Shown: in pieces, positions 1 through 6,950 of the stretch
Layout of the letters: every line of letters begins with the position of its first letter
How positions within the stretch are numbered: position 1 is the stretch's first letter
Source of the DNA: Pseudomonas sp. Teo4
GTDB lineage: Bacteria; Pseudomonadota; Gammaproteobacteria; Pseudomonadales; Pseudomonadaceae
Assembly: GCF_034387475.1 (NCBI RefSeq)
Contig: NZ_JAXCIL010000003.1
Span: forward strand, 62,001 to 126,000
Direction: 5' to 3'
Length of the DNA stretch: 64,000 nucleotides
Position numbers and translations under genes: made by a program
Notes under the pieces: model-generated
Told to the model about the DNA's origin: nothing
Databases searched by the model: none
Seen by the model: only the letters and a program-made list of their open reading frames with translations

Positions 1-10
1 GAGGACCCGA

Positions 11-187
11 ATGCCTGATTGTGAGCGAGTGCTTCGAGATCTGGAGCTTGACCTTGCGGAAACGGTTGAGCGCCGAGCGTTCATTCGCGGGCGGCATGCC
101 GGCGAAGACCGAGCGAGGTGGCAGGTCCTGATCTGCGTTGTTGTTGGCGTGATCCTGTATGTCGGATGGCGTATTCTTTCGAGCTAA
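11..187 (+). CDS. Small single-pass membrane protein (58 aa)
   Basis: I do not recognise this gene. The ATG at 11 opens a 58-codon frame ending just before the dnaB ribosome site. The N-terminal 38 residues are charged and the C-terminal part (about residues 39-55, rich in V, I, L and G) is one clear membrane segment. The frame is open to the left edge of the window, so a longer protein cannot be excluded. It lies 17 bases upstream of dnaB on the same strand and is probably co-transcribed with it. Confidence 0.5.
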   Translation: MPDCERVLRDLELDLAETVERRAFIRGRHAGEDRARWQVLICVVVGVILYVGWRILSS

Positions 188-204
188 TGAGGAGTTCCTG
201 AACA

Positions 205-1551
205 ATGGAAAGACAGCTCAATGTGCCTCCGCACTCGATTGAGGCCGAACAAGGCGTCCTTGGTGGTCTGCTGCTGGATAACAAGGCCTGGGATCTGGTC
301 GCGGATAAAGTCCACCCGGAGGATTTTTACCGGAACGATCATCGCCAGATCTTCGAAGCGATTTTGGAGTTGGCGGACCGTAGCGAACCGTTCGACATCG
401 TGACGGTGTGTGAGGTGTTGGAAGGGCGGTCTGGCTGGGGAGGCCTGGCCTACGTGGCCGAGCTCGCCAAAAATACTCCCTCGGTCGCGAACATCGTTCA
501 CTACGCCAAGATCGTTTCTGAGCGAGCCCATCTGCGCCGCTTGATCTCCATCGGCTTCGAGATGAGCCGGCAGGCCTACGAGCCTGGGGCCGACGTAGCC
601 TTGGTTCATGAAGAAGCGGAGCGCGCCCTGTTCGGTCTCAGCCAGGATGAACGCGACCAGGACTTTGCCGACATGGGCGAAGTCCTGAGCGCCGTCATCG
701 ACGAGATCGATAGCAACTTCAACTCCGAAACGGAGGTGACGGGTGTTCCTACTGGCCTGCCCGATCTGGATGCAATGACTGGCGGCCTGCAGCCTGCAGA
801 TCTGATCATCGTCGCGGCGCGTCCCTCGATGGGCAAGACGTCCCTGGTGATGAACTGGGCCAAGCCGATCCTTGACGCTTCTCCCGGGAAGTCGATCCAG
901 ATCTACAGCATGGAAATGCCGGCAAGGGCGTTGCAGTTCCGATTCCTCGCCCAGCTGGGGCGTATCGACCTGAAGGCGCTGCTGCGGGGCAAGCTTCAGG
1001 ATGAAGACTGGCCGAAGCTGACGGCAGCCGTTGGTGTCTTTCAGGGTATGCAGGACCGTTTGGCGATCGACGATTCCGCGAACCTTACGCCGACATCGCT
1101 ACGAGCGAAGGCTCGGCGTGGTGCCCGTAAGTACGGTCCGCCGGCGGCAATCATGGTTGATTACCTGCAGCTGATGCGCTGCCCAGGCTACGAGGGGAAC
1201 CGCACTCAGGAGGTCGCGGAGATCTCCCGGGCATTGAAGGGGTTGGCCAAAGAGTTCAATTGCCCCGTCATCGCGCTATCGCAGTTGTCCCGCCAGTGTG
1301 AGCAGCGGCCCAACAAGCGCCCTGTGAACGCAGACTTGCGGGAGTCCGGCGCGATCGAGCAGGACGCGGACATCATCATGTTCGTCTATCGAGACGAGGT
1401 CTACAACCCGGACACTGAGTACAAGGGGGTTGCCGAGTTGATCCTCGGCAAGCACCGGAACGGTGAAACCGGTACCGTGCGGACCGCGTTTATTGGCAAG
1501 GAAACTCGTTTTGTGCCGCTCTCGGCCGAGCAATTTCGGAACTTCGATTGA
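205..1551 (+). CDS. dnaB: Replicative DNA helicase DnaB
   Basis: Hexameric helicase that unwinds DNA at a replication fork and recruits primase; an element-borne copy suggests partly autonomous replication. The 448-residue protein is near the usual DnaB length (about 460-470). The N-terminal domain (about residues 5-105) begins with the typical PPHSIEAEQ motif. Walker A is RPSMGKTS (206-213), Walker B is AIMVDYLQ (315-322), and the arginine-finger/H4 region RESGAIEQDAD (379-389) is present. A Shine-Dalgarno AGGAG sits at 190-194. It overlaps the next gene by one base (TGATG), indicating translational coupling. No intein is seen. Confidence 0.95.
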   Translation: MERQLNVPPHSIEAEQGVLGGLLLDNKAWDLVADKVHPEDFYRNDHRQIFEAILELADRSEPFDIVTVCEVLEGRSGWGGLAYVAELAKNTPSVANIVHYAKIVSERAHLRRLISIGFEMSRQAYEPGADVALVHEEAERALFGLSQDERDQDFADMGEVLSAVIDEIDSNFNSETEVTGVPTGLPDLDAMTGGLQPADLIIVAARPSMGKTSLVMNWAKPILDASPGKSIQIYSMEMPARALQFRFLAQLGRIDLKALLRGKLQDEDWPKLTAAVGVFQGMQDRLAIDDSANLTPTSLRAKARRGARKYGPPAAIMVDYLQLMRCPGYEGNRTQEVAEISRALKGLAKEFNCPVIALSQLSRQCEQRPNKRPVNADLRESGAIEQDADIIMFVYRDEVYNPDTEYKGVAELILGKHRNGETGTVRTAFIGKETRFVPLSAEQFRNFD

Positions 1552-2027
1552 TGAGCTGCTGGGAACAGAGTTGCCGCGTGCAGAAAGTGATGCAGCGGGA
1601 TCGCCTGGGGTGCGGGGTGGCCTGTGCAGCGATGGTTTCCGGCAAACCATACGGTGTCGTGCGACAGCTGTTCGTCGACAATGGCATAGGTGCTCGCAAG
1701 AAGCGGCCCCTCGCCACCAATTTCTCAGAGATGCAGTACGCTCTGGCGCTCCTCGGGATCGAGTCTGAGCTGAAGCGCTGGAGCACCTGGGATGCAGTGG
1801 AAGGCCTTGGCATCGTGGCTGTAAACAACGGCCAGGGCACTGCCAGCCGGAACTGGCATTGGGTCGTGGCTGAGCGACACACGAGTTTCGGTGTTGTCCT
1901 CCATGATCCGGATTTCGATCTGCCGAGCTTCAGTTCGGCGCCGCCTGGCGTGCATTGCCATCCCTTCTCTGAATACCAGGCCCGCAAGAGCTGGATTCGG
2001 ATTGTGCCACGAGGGAGCCATGGGTAG
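1551..2027 (+). CDS. Predicted papain-fold (C39-like) cysteine peptidase
   Basis: A 158-residue protein whose start overlaps the dnaB stop. An early RDRLGCGVACAAM stretch looks like the nucleophile Cys/oxyanion region of C39-type peptidases (the pattern Q-x4-C-G-x-A-C). Later NWHWVV supplies a candidate catalytic His and LHDPD a candidate Asp in the right order. There is no ABC transporter or leader-peptide gene nearby, so bacteriocin processing is unlikely; cleavage of a host or plasmid protein is possible. The function is inferred from motifs only. The coupling to dnaB is what makes it notable. Confidence 0.55.
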   Translation: MSCWEQSCRVQKVMQRDRLGCGVACAAMVSGKPYGVVRQLFVDNGIGARKKRPLATNFSEMQYALALLGIESELKRWSTWDAVEGLGIVAVNNGQGTASRNWHWVVAERHTSFGVVLHDPDFDLPSFSSAPPGVHCHPFSEYQARKSWIRIVPRGSHG

Positions 2028-2274
2028 CAGGTGGCCGCGGCTCGCGGCAGCATTCGACTATGCGGCTTACAGCGTGGCCTCTGCGGAAGAAGCTCATGCC
2101 CATTACGGAGATCCAGAGCCAACACCTACAGAGCGCTGGACGTACTGGTGGCGAGGGTTCTTTGCCGGCCTCGCAAGTGACAGTAATATCCTTCCGCTCT
2201 CGGAGCGGTTTTCGCGGCTCCGACCACTTTTTTTACTTCGCAGGATCGAGCAGGAAACAAAAAATGAGCGATGA
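2020..2274 (+). CDS. Hypothetical protein (84 aa)
   Basis: I do not recognise this protein. The ATG at 2020 follows a GAGGGA ribosome site (2011-2016) and overlaps the peptidase-like gene by eight bases, so it belongs to the dnaB transcription unit. The product is rich in aromatic residues in the middle (ERWTYWWRGFF) and basic at the C terminus. A GC-rich hairpin with a run of T lies inside its 3' end, which could stop part of the transcripts. Confidence 0.5.
   Translation: MGSRWPRLAAAFDYAAYSVASAEEAHAHYGDPEPTPTERWTYWWRGFFAGLASDSNILPLSERFSRLRPLFLLRRIEQETKNER
2200..2234 (+). terminator. Rho-independent terminator-like hairpin inside a coding end
   Basis: TCGGAGC (2200-2206) pairs with GCTCCGA (2217-2223) and is followed by CCAC and seven T. 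It lies within the last codons of the 84-aa gene and before the next gene, so it may be an attenuator in the dnaB operon. Confidence 0.5.
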
Positions 2275-2716
2275 AAAAATCCCGGATCGCATCAAGGCGA
2301 AGCTGACCATTGAGCTGGATTTCGCAAAAGAAGATCAACCGCTTATTGGAGAAGTCCTGCAGGGCATCCTCGATAACCTCGGGCTCTCCAGTGAGGGTAG
2401 TGGCTCCCGCACTGCGCAGAGCCACTATAGCTACAAGTTGGAATCCAACCTCCCGAAAGTGCCCATGACGATGGAGCGTCTGTTCGATCTGATGGACCAG
2501 GCGCGTGAGCCCGGGGAGCCGACCGCTGCAGAGCAGATCGCCGATTCCATGCACCCGAACTACGACGAGGCCGTGGATTGGTGGGAGAGCCTCGCCGAAG
2601 GGCAGAAGCAGTGGTTTATCAAGAAACACTCAGACGTGAAACTGGTGACCAAGGCCTGGGAAGTGCACAAGGAAATGGATTTTGCCGATCGAGTGTTCTT
2701 TCAGACCTTGAAGTGA
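2264..2716 (+). CDS. Hypothetical acidic protein (150 aa)
   Basis: I do not recognise this protein. It starts at ATG 2264 (MSDEKIPDRIKAKL) and overlaps the preceding gene by eleven bases. It is largely charged and helical, with a short alpha-helical C-terminal part containing EAVDWWESLAEGQKQWF. No membrane segment or signal peptide is visible. It is the last gene of the rightward dnaB group, facing a leftward gene; a GGCACCAG/CTGGTGCC inverted repeat (2756-2777) lies between the two. Confidence 0.5.
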   Translation: MSDEKIPDRIKAKLTIELDFAKEDQPLIGEVLQGILDNLGLSSEGSGSRTAQSHYSYKLESNLPKVPMTMERLFDLMDQAREPGEPTAAEQIADSMHPNYDEAVDWWESLAEGQKQWFIKKHSDVKLVTKAWEVHKEMDFADRVFFQTLK

Positions 2717-2766
2717 GTGGACCTATCCACCCTGGTTGGTGGTTGCCAGCCCACGGGCACCAGGTG

Positions 2767-3489
2767 CTACTGGTGCCAATCTTCAATCAGCTCGAAATAG
2801 TCCGCTGACACTTCGCCGACGTTGCCGGCGATAACCGCGCCGTCTGGCAGAACGAGACGAGCCCGCTTCACATCCCCGCGGCTGAGCATCGCGAATCCCA
2901 AGGCGGTATCAAGCAGCACTGCGACTGTTTCGCCGGCGGCGACGCGGCTGATCACGACGTCGGCGGCCGGGCGATTCGCCTGGCCGCCATCGCCGTACAC
3001 CACTGTCAGGTCGACCGGACCTCGATGCGAAAGTGCGTCACTCATACTTGATCGTTCCCACTCATAGAAGTAGCCATGATCAACCAGCCTCTCGATTACG
3101 ATTGGACCGGGGGCATCACCCCATTCGGCAGACCGTATCCAATCCAGAAATTCTTTATCACTTTGACCTGATTGCGAGTGCAGGGCACTGAGCTCGCCCT
3201 CGAAATCGATCTGGGACCAGGGGCCGCCGTCGGGGTCGAAGTCGTCTACGACGGTCACCTGATCGCGCAGAACACGTTCCATATGGTTGCTGTGCAGCCT
3301 GAAAGTGGAGGATGTACGCCAGTCAGGGGCGAGAAGCAGAGCTCTGTCGATGCGGGTGGTGATCGAGTGGTAATCAGGACCACCCACGCTGGCCTCGGAT
3401 ACGAACTCCCAGTAGAGCGGGCCAAGCGCTGGGTGAACTGCCATGATGACAACACCAGTGCGTTGCCGAAGCGTGGGTTCGCTGCTCAT
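2767..3489 (-). CDS. Hypothetical protein coupled to MazF-like toxin (240 aa)
   Basis: I do not recognise this protein. It has no signal peptide or membrane segment. Its start (3489) overlaps the stop of the MazF-like gene by four bases, so it is the last cistron of the toxin-antitoxin operon. The C-terminal third (…RARLVLPDGAVIAGNV) looks like small beta-strand repeats. Being translated directly after the toxin suggests a partner, second toxin or accessory protein, but nothing in the sequence proves this. Confidence 0.5.
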   Translation of the reverse strand: MSSEPTLRQRTGVVIMAVHPALGPLYWEFVSEASVGGPDYHSITTRIDRALLLAPDWRTSSTFRLHSNHMERVLRDQVTVVDDFDPDGGPWSQIDFEGELSALHSQSGQSDKEFLDWIRSAEWGDAPGPIVIERLVDHGYFYEWERSSMSDALSHRGPVDLTVVYGDGGQANRPAADVVISRVAAGETVAVLLDTALGFAMLSRGDVKRARLVLPDGAVIAGNVGEVSADYFELIEDWHQ

Positions 3490-3839
3490 TGGTCTTTCCC
3501 AACAACCGCCTGCAGGCGCTGCAGGGCTTCATCTATGGTTGTCTGGGGTGCCTTCCCGAGCAGCTTCGCACCTCTTGCAGCAAGATCCACCGGCCGCACC
3601 AGGTTGACCAAGGCTGCCCCGCTCGCCGGCGTGCGCCCCGGAAGGACGATCGCGACGGCAAAGCCGGCGTAGCGGCTGCTGTCGTGCTCGGTGATAGGAA
3701 CGGCTAGGGCGAGCCCCAGGGCGTTGTACGCTGCTGGGGAAAGCACGAGCGCTTTACAGGCCACCTGCGTTGAAGCGCTACCCATGTCCAGGGAGACGAT
3801 GTCACCGCGGTCGAATTGATGCTGCGGGCGCTTGCTCAT
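3486..3839 (-). CDS. MazF/PemK-family toxin
   Basis: Predicted sequence-specific endoribonuclease toxin. The ATG at 3839 overlaps the antitoxin stop (ATGA), giving a protein of 117 residues, the usual MazF length of about 110-120. Early RGDIVSLDM matches the MazF R-G-D/E-I-V/W strand, ALVLSPAAYN matches the 'P-x-x-vlS-p-x-x-fN' strand, and ALAVPITEH matches the central strand. It lies in the order antitoxin-toxin typical of mazEF/pemIK. A longer start at 3872 is possible but would overlap the antitoxin more. Confidence 0.85.
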   Translation of the reverse strand: MSKRPQHQFDRGDIVSLDMGSASTQVACKALVLSPAAYNALGLALAVPITEHDSSRYAGFAVAIVLPGRTPASGAALVNLVRPVDLAARGAKLLGKAPQTTIDEALQRLQAVVGKDQ

Positions 3840-4084
3840 GCTTCGTTTCCTACCGGCGCGGATGTTCTCCAACAGTGGATGTCCGGCGGCTCCGGGGCCT
3901 CCAGGTCACACTGGGCGACTAGCGTGCTGAGGTCGTATTCGGTAGCGACCTTGGACACCACCAGGGTCTGATCTTTGAAGGAGACGTCTACAGGGTCGCC
4001 AAGGCTTACGCCGAGTTCGGCCAGCAACGGCTTGGGTATCGTGATGCCCTGAGAATTCCCAATCGCACGGATAGTCGTTTTCAA
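3836..4084 (-). CDS. MazE/AbrB-family antitoxin
   Basis: An 82-residue protein beginning MKTTIRAIGNSQGITIP, the classic swapped-hairpin AbrB/MazE DNA-binding fold, with an acidic C-terminal tail that would thread into the toxin. Translation probably starts at a TTG (4082-4084) that overlaps the stop of the preceding gene, with AAGAGG upstream. It should neutralise the MazF-like toxin and, with it, repress the operon promoter at about 4504-4564. Confidence 0.85.
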   Translation of the reverse strand: MKTTIRAIGNSQGITIPKPLLAELGVSLGDPVDVSFKDQTLVVSKVATEYDLSTLVAQCDLEAPEPPDIHCWRTSAPVGNEA

Positions 4085-4500
4085 CGTTCTGTAGCCTCTT
4101 GCGAAAGGCGGTTGCGCTGCGCCTGGAGCGCTTTGAATCGCTCGGAGACAGGTGGGCGTTTTGCCATTTGCTTGCGGACGAGCTCCGCAAGCGTCGACGC
4201 CTGTGCATCCACCCCGTCACCAGATATTGCTGTCGGCTCGTGGCCAGGTACTGGGAATTGCACCCAGATCCTCGGTGGGATTGATCGTAGGGTCAGGTTG
4301 AGATGGCCTTGAACCACTCCCCCCTGGAAGTTGAAGGAGATCTGCGCATGTTCCGGTGTGAGCTCGGAGACGAATGCTTCGAGCTGGTCTCCACGCTCTA
4401 TCGGCGAGGCGCTGATCAAACTGCAGACTCGATCTGCAGCTGCTCGTAGGCTGAGTGCTTGAGGGTGGTTTACGGCAGTGTTCGGAGTGATATCCGGCAT
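4081..4500 (-). CDS. Hypothetical protein, first gene of toxin-antitoxin operon (139 aa)
   Basis: I do not recognise this protein. The ATG at 4500 has a good AGGGAG ribosome site and follows a clear promoter. Its stop overlaps the antitoxin start, so three junctions in a row (this gene, antitoxin, toxin, next gene) are translationally coupled. The middle part has beta-strand character and the C-terminal 40 residues form a basic helix (LRKQMAKR, RFKALQAQRNRL). Three-component MazEF operons exist, so a regulatory or chaperone role is possible. Confidence 0.55.
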   Translation of the reverse strand: MPDITPNTAVNHPQALSLRAAADRVCSLISASPIERGDQLEAFVSELTPEHAQISFNFQGGVVQGHLNLTLRSIPPRIWVQFPVPGHEPTAISGDGVDAQASTLAELVRKQMAKRPPVSERFKALQAQRNRLSQEATER

Positions 4501-4509
4501 ATTGGTTCT

Positions 4510-4564
4510 CCCTGCGCAAGGTGCTAACAATGTTATTACCCTGCGCAGGGGAAATCAAACTACC
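4510..4564 (-). promoter_or_regulatory. Promoter with two palindromic operators for the mazEF-like operon
   Basis: Reading leftward, a -35-like TTGATT and a -10-like TAACAT are 17 bases apart. The spacer contains the 12-bp perfect palindrome CCCTGCGCAGGG (4539-4550), and a second copy with one change, CCCTGCGCAAGG, lies at 4510-4521, 29 bp away. Two sites on nearly the same helix face are typical of autorepression by a toxin-antitoxin complex. This is inference from sequence. Confidence 0.6.
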
Positions 4565-4573
4565 AGCTACGCT

Positions 4574-5050
4574 TTATGCCCCTGCGAGGTAAGGTAGCGG
4601 CCCGAACGGGATGTCGTCGTCGAAGTCTGGCGGAGTACCTTGTTGCGACGGCGGTGGGGTCTGCGGTCGCGGCCGCTGAGCGGGCTCTTCGCCTTGGCCT
4701 TGAGGGCGACCGCCGAGCAGCTGAAGTCGGCCATTCACCTGGTCGACGACGATCTCGGTGGTGTAGCGTTTCACTCCGTCTTTTTCCCACTCGCGGGTGC
4801 GGAGAGTGCCTTCGACGTAGCACTGGCTCCCTTTTCGCAGATACTCACCCGCGATTTCGGCGATCTTGCCGAAGAACACTACGCGGTGCCACTCGGTACG
4901 CTCCTGCTGCTGGCCGGTCTGCTTATCTTTCCAGCTTTCGCTGGTGGCCAGGGTTATGTTCGTTACGGCGTTGCCGTTCGGGGTGTAGCGGACTTCCGGG
5001 TCGCCGCCGGCGTTGCCGACGAGAATCACTTTGTTGACGCCTCGTGCCAT
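4574..5050 (-). CDS. ssb: Single-stranded DNA-binding protein
   Basis: A 158-residue SSB with an intact OB fold from residue 1 ([22 protein letters not shown]) to about 112, including the conserved [18 protein letters not shown] segment. It has a proline- and glutamine-rich linker and the acidic DFDDDIPF tip that binds partner proteins. Unlike most SSBs the acidic tip is not the C terminus; GPLPYLAGA follows it. SSB genes are typical of the leading region of conjugative plasmids, where they protect incoming single strands. Confidence 0.95.
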   Translation of the reverse strand: MARGVNKVILVGNAGGDPEVRYTPNGNAVTNITLATSESWKDKQTGQQQERTEWHRVVFFGKIAEIAGEYLRKGSQCYVEGTLRTREWEKDGVKRYTTEIVVDQVNGRLQLLGGRPQGQGEEPAQRPRPQTPPPSQQGTPPDFDDDIPFGPLPYLAGA

Positions 5051-5078
5051 GGTGTTGCTCCTATCGGATGAGTGAAGC

Positions 5079-5498
5079 TCAGGTGGAGGAAGATTCGGCC
5101 TCAGCGTGCTCGCCGGATGCCTTGTAAAGGAGACGTTCGGTCTCCTGATTCATCTGCTTGAGCGCGATGCGGATGATCATCTCGGCGTCCAGCAGGTGTT
5201 TGTTGCTCTGTGGGTCAGCGCCTGCTGCCACCAGGCGCTCATGGTCGCGTCGGTAGGCTTGCGCGATCTGGCGGAATATCGCGCCTGCTACCTGCAGGCC
5301 GGGAGCGAGCAGGTCAGGCGCAGAAATCGGGGGTAAAGCGATTACCCTGCCGTCCTGGGGAAGTAGAGAGGCGGAGCTGATCAGCGCACCCTGCAGGGGT
5401 TTGTCGTTCTCGAAGGCTTCCCCGATGGAGTCCAAGAAGGCTCGGGCCTCGGCCGGATCCTCGGGCAATCGGAAAATGACATTGACGAAGCTGCTCAT
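5079..5498 (-). CDS. Hypothetical protein (139 aa)
   Basis: I do not recognise this protein. It starts [21 protein letters not shown] and is predicted soluble and mostly helical, with a long C-terminal helix ([18 protein letters not shown]). It lies 28 bases upstream of ssb and 8 bases downstream of the nuclease-like gene in one leftward unit. Proteins of this kind occur next to ssb and rdgC in phages and plasmids, so a role in DNA metabolism is possible. Confidence 0.5.
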   Translation of the reverse strand: MSSFVNVIFRLPEDPAEARAFLDSIGEAFENDKPLQGALISSASLLPQDGRVIALPPISAPDLLAPGLQVAGAIFRQIAQAYRRDHERLVAAGADPQSNKHLLDAEMIIRIALKQMNQETERLLYKASGEHAEAESSST

Positions 5499-5506
5499 TT
5501 GTTACC

Positions 5507-6190
5507 TCACAGTTCGCAGGGGACGGAGCGCGTGGTCGATCGGGGCGTTGCTTGTTCGTTTCGAGGCGGTTTGGAGAACCGGCGTAGGCGGTCGGAGCGG
5601 ATCTCTTCGGTGAGCTCGTTGACGCGCTGCTTCAGGCGCTGGTTCTCGGTGAAGGCGATCTGCAGATTCCGGTTGGCCGTTTCGGGATTGCCGGCGCGAT
5701 GAAGAACCTTCACCAGGAGGAATTGCTCGCGGTCACGATCGGCCTCGTGACGCCACACGGCGGTTTGCTCTCGCAGCTCGTCGTAGCCGCACCGGTAATA
5801 GGCGGCTACGCCCGCGAGGGCTTTGACGTGGCCACGTCGGTTCACTTCCAGGAGGCCCCACCCTTGAGGGAGTTCGTCCGCCTGGATCACACCGGCCGGG
5901 GCCAAGAAGTATCTCCAGTTGCCGACGCCTCCCGACACCCGATGAGACTTCCGACGATCCGCGAGAAAGTCAGAGCGGCTGACCTTGCATTCGATGACGA
6001 TGGATCCGTCTTCGAATCCCGCGGCGCGGAAGCCGATTGCGTCGGGAATTTCCCCGGTCCAGCCCGTGCGGCACTCACTGACAGCAACATGGCAGCCTGG
6101 ACCACCGGCGCTGTTTGGCCGTTGAAGCCATTTCACCGCGATGTCGCACAGATCGCGGTGGGTGAAGTCGGGCTGATTGGAGGGCTTCAT
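5507..6190 (-). CDS. PD-(D/E)XK nuclease-fold protein with C-terminal coiled coil
   Basis: A 227-residue protein. Residues 9-75 carry the pattern THRDLCDIAVKWL (helix with Arg/Asp), then GEIPDAIGF (Asp50) and GSIVIECKVS (Glu67-x-Lys69), which together match the E...P-D...E-x-K core of restriction-like nucleases of the MmcB type. The C-terminal 80 residues are a basic coiled coil. The ATG at 6190 overlaps the stop of the upstream gene (ATGA). DNA cleavage is predicted, but a repair or anti-restriction role cannot be separated from sequence alone. Confidence 0.6.
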   Translation of the reverse strand: MKPSNQPDFTHRDLCDIAVKWLQRPNSAGGPGCHVAVSECRTGWTGEIPDAIGFRAAGFEDGSIVIECKVSRSDFLADRRKSHRVSGGVGNWRYFLAPAGVIQADELPQGWGLLEVNRRGHVKALAGVAAYYRCGYDELREQTAVWRHEADRDREQFLLVKVLHRAGNPETANRNLQIAFTENQRLKQRVNELTEEIRSDRLRRFSKPPRNEQATPRSTTRSVPCEL

Positions 6191-6723
6191 GCGGCCTTCT
6201 GCATTGCCGAGCGCATCTGGCTCATGGTTTGGCGGTGCTGCCGCAGGGCGGACTTGTAGCTGGCTTTGGCATCTTTCTGGGTGCGACACCACTCTCCCTT
6301 CACTTCCGAGTGCTGTTCGCTATGCCGACAGCGGTACATGCGGTACTCAAATTTCCCTCCGCTTTCGCGCCATTCGACTTTTGGCTTCATCCCGCCAAGC
6401 AACCAATCGCCGAAACTTTCGCAGCAGTCCCAGTCGAGGTATTCCGCGAACTTGGTCTTTTTCGGCGGCAGCGGCAAATGCTGCAAGGCATATCGCTTGC
6501 CTTCCTCGCTGACGTGGAACACCACGTCGGTGGGGTCGCAGAATGCCGGTGTCCGGCCGACAACCATCAACTCCACTTTGACCAGCGCCTCCAGATCCGG
6601 CATCGCGTAATGCCCTGGTCCGGCCAAGTAATGGTTCCGATGCGACTCGCGTTGGTCGGGGCGAAGGCCAAGCGTGTGATGCAGCAGACGAAGCTGCTGC
6701 TCAGGAATCGATACCTGGGTCAT
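6187..6723 (-). CDS. Hypothetical protein (178 aa)
   Basis: I do not recognise this protein. An N-terminal half contains a DALL-like, HTH-suggestive helix region (LRLLHHTLGLRPDQ). A central segment has DWDCCESFGDWL, and the basic C terminus has RHSEQHSEVKGEWCRTQKDAKASY. It is coupled by four-base overlaps to both neighbours, so it is part of the continuous leftward methyltransferase-to-ssb operon. Several Cys and His residues (DCC, RCRH, WCRT) could bind a metal. Confidence 0.5.
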   Translation of the reverse strand: MTQVSIPEQQLRLLHHTLGLRPDQRESHRNHYLAGPGHYAMPDLEALVKVELMVVGRTPAFCDPTDVVFHVSEEGKRYALQHLPLPPKKTKFAEYLDWDCCESFGDWLLGGMKPKVEWRESGGKFEYRMYRCRHSEQHSEVKGEWCRTQKDAKASYKSALRQHRQTMSQMRSAMQKAA

Positions 6724-6950
6724 GCCGCAACCTCTTCCTTTAGTGGAAGGTACGTTGTTACGTTCGAGAGGACTGCCTGCAGCAGGCGGGCATTCTCTGC
6801 GGTGAACTGGCGATGCTCTTCCTGGGATACCTCTCGGAAACCGTTCTCCAGGGCCTCTCGCGCAGGGCCTCGCCCTGCAGCCGCGAGTGCCTTGCGCGAG
6901 GTGTCGTTGACGAAGTAGCGAATACGGCCGTTGGCATGGTTACTGGACAT
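6720..6950 (-). CDS. Hypothetical small protein (76 aa)
   Basis: The ATG at 6950 has a strong AAGGAG site and lies inside the last codons of the methyltransferase gene. The stop overlaps the next start by four bases. The product is a charged helical protein (SRKALAAAGRGPAREALENGF). No family recognised. Confidence 0.5.
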   Translation of the reverse strand: MSSNHANGRIRYFVNDTSRKALAAAGRGPAREALENGFREVSQEEHRQFTAENARLLQAVLSNVTTYLPLKEEVAA

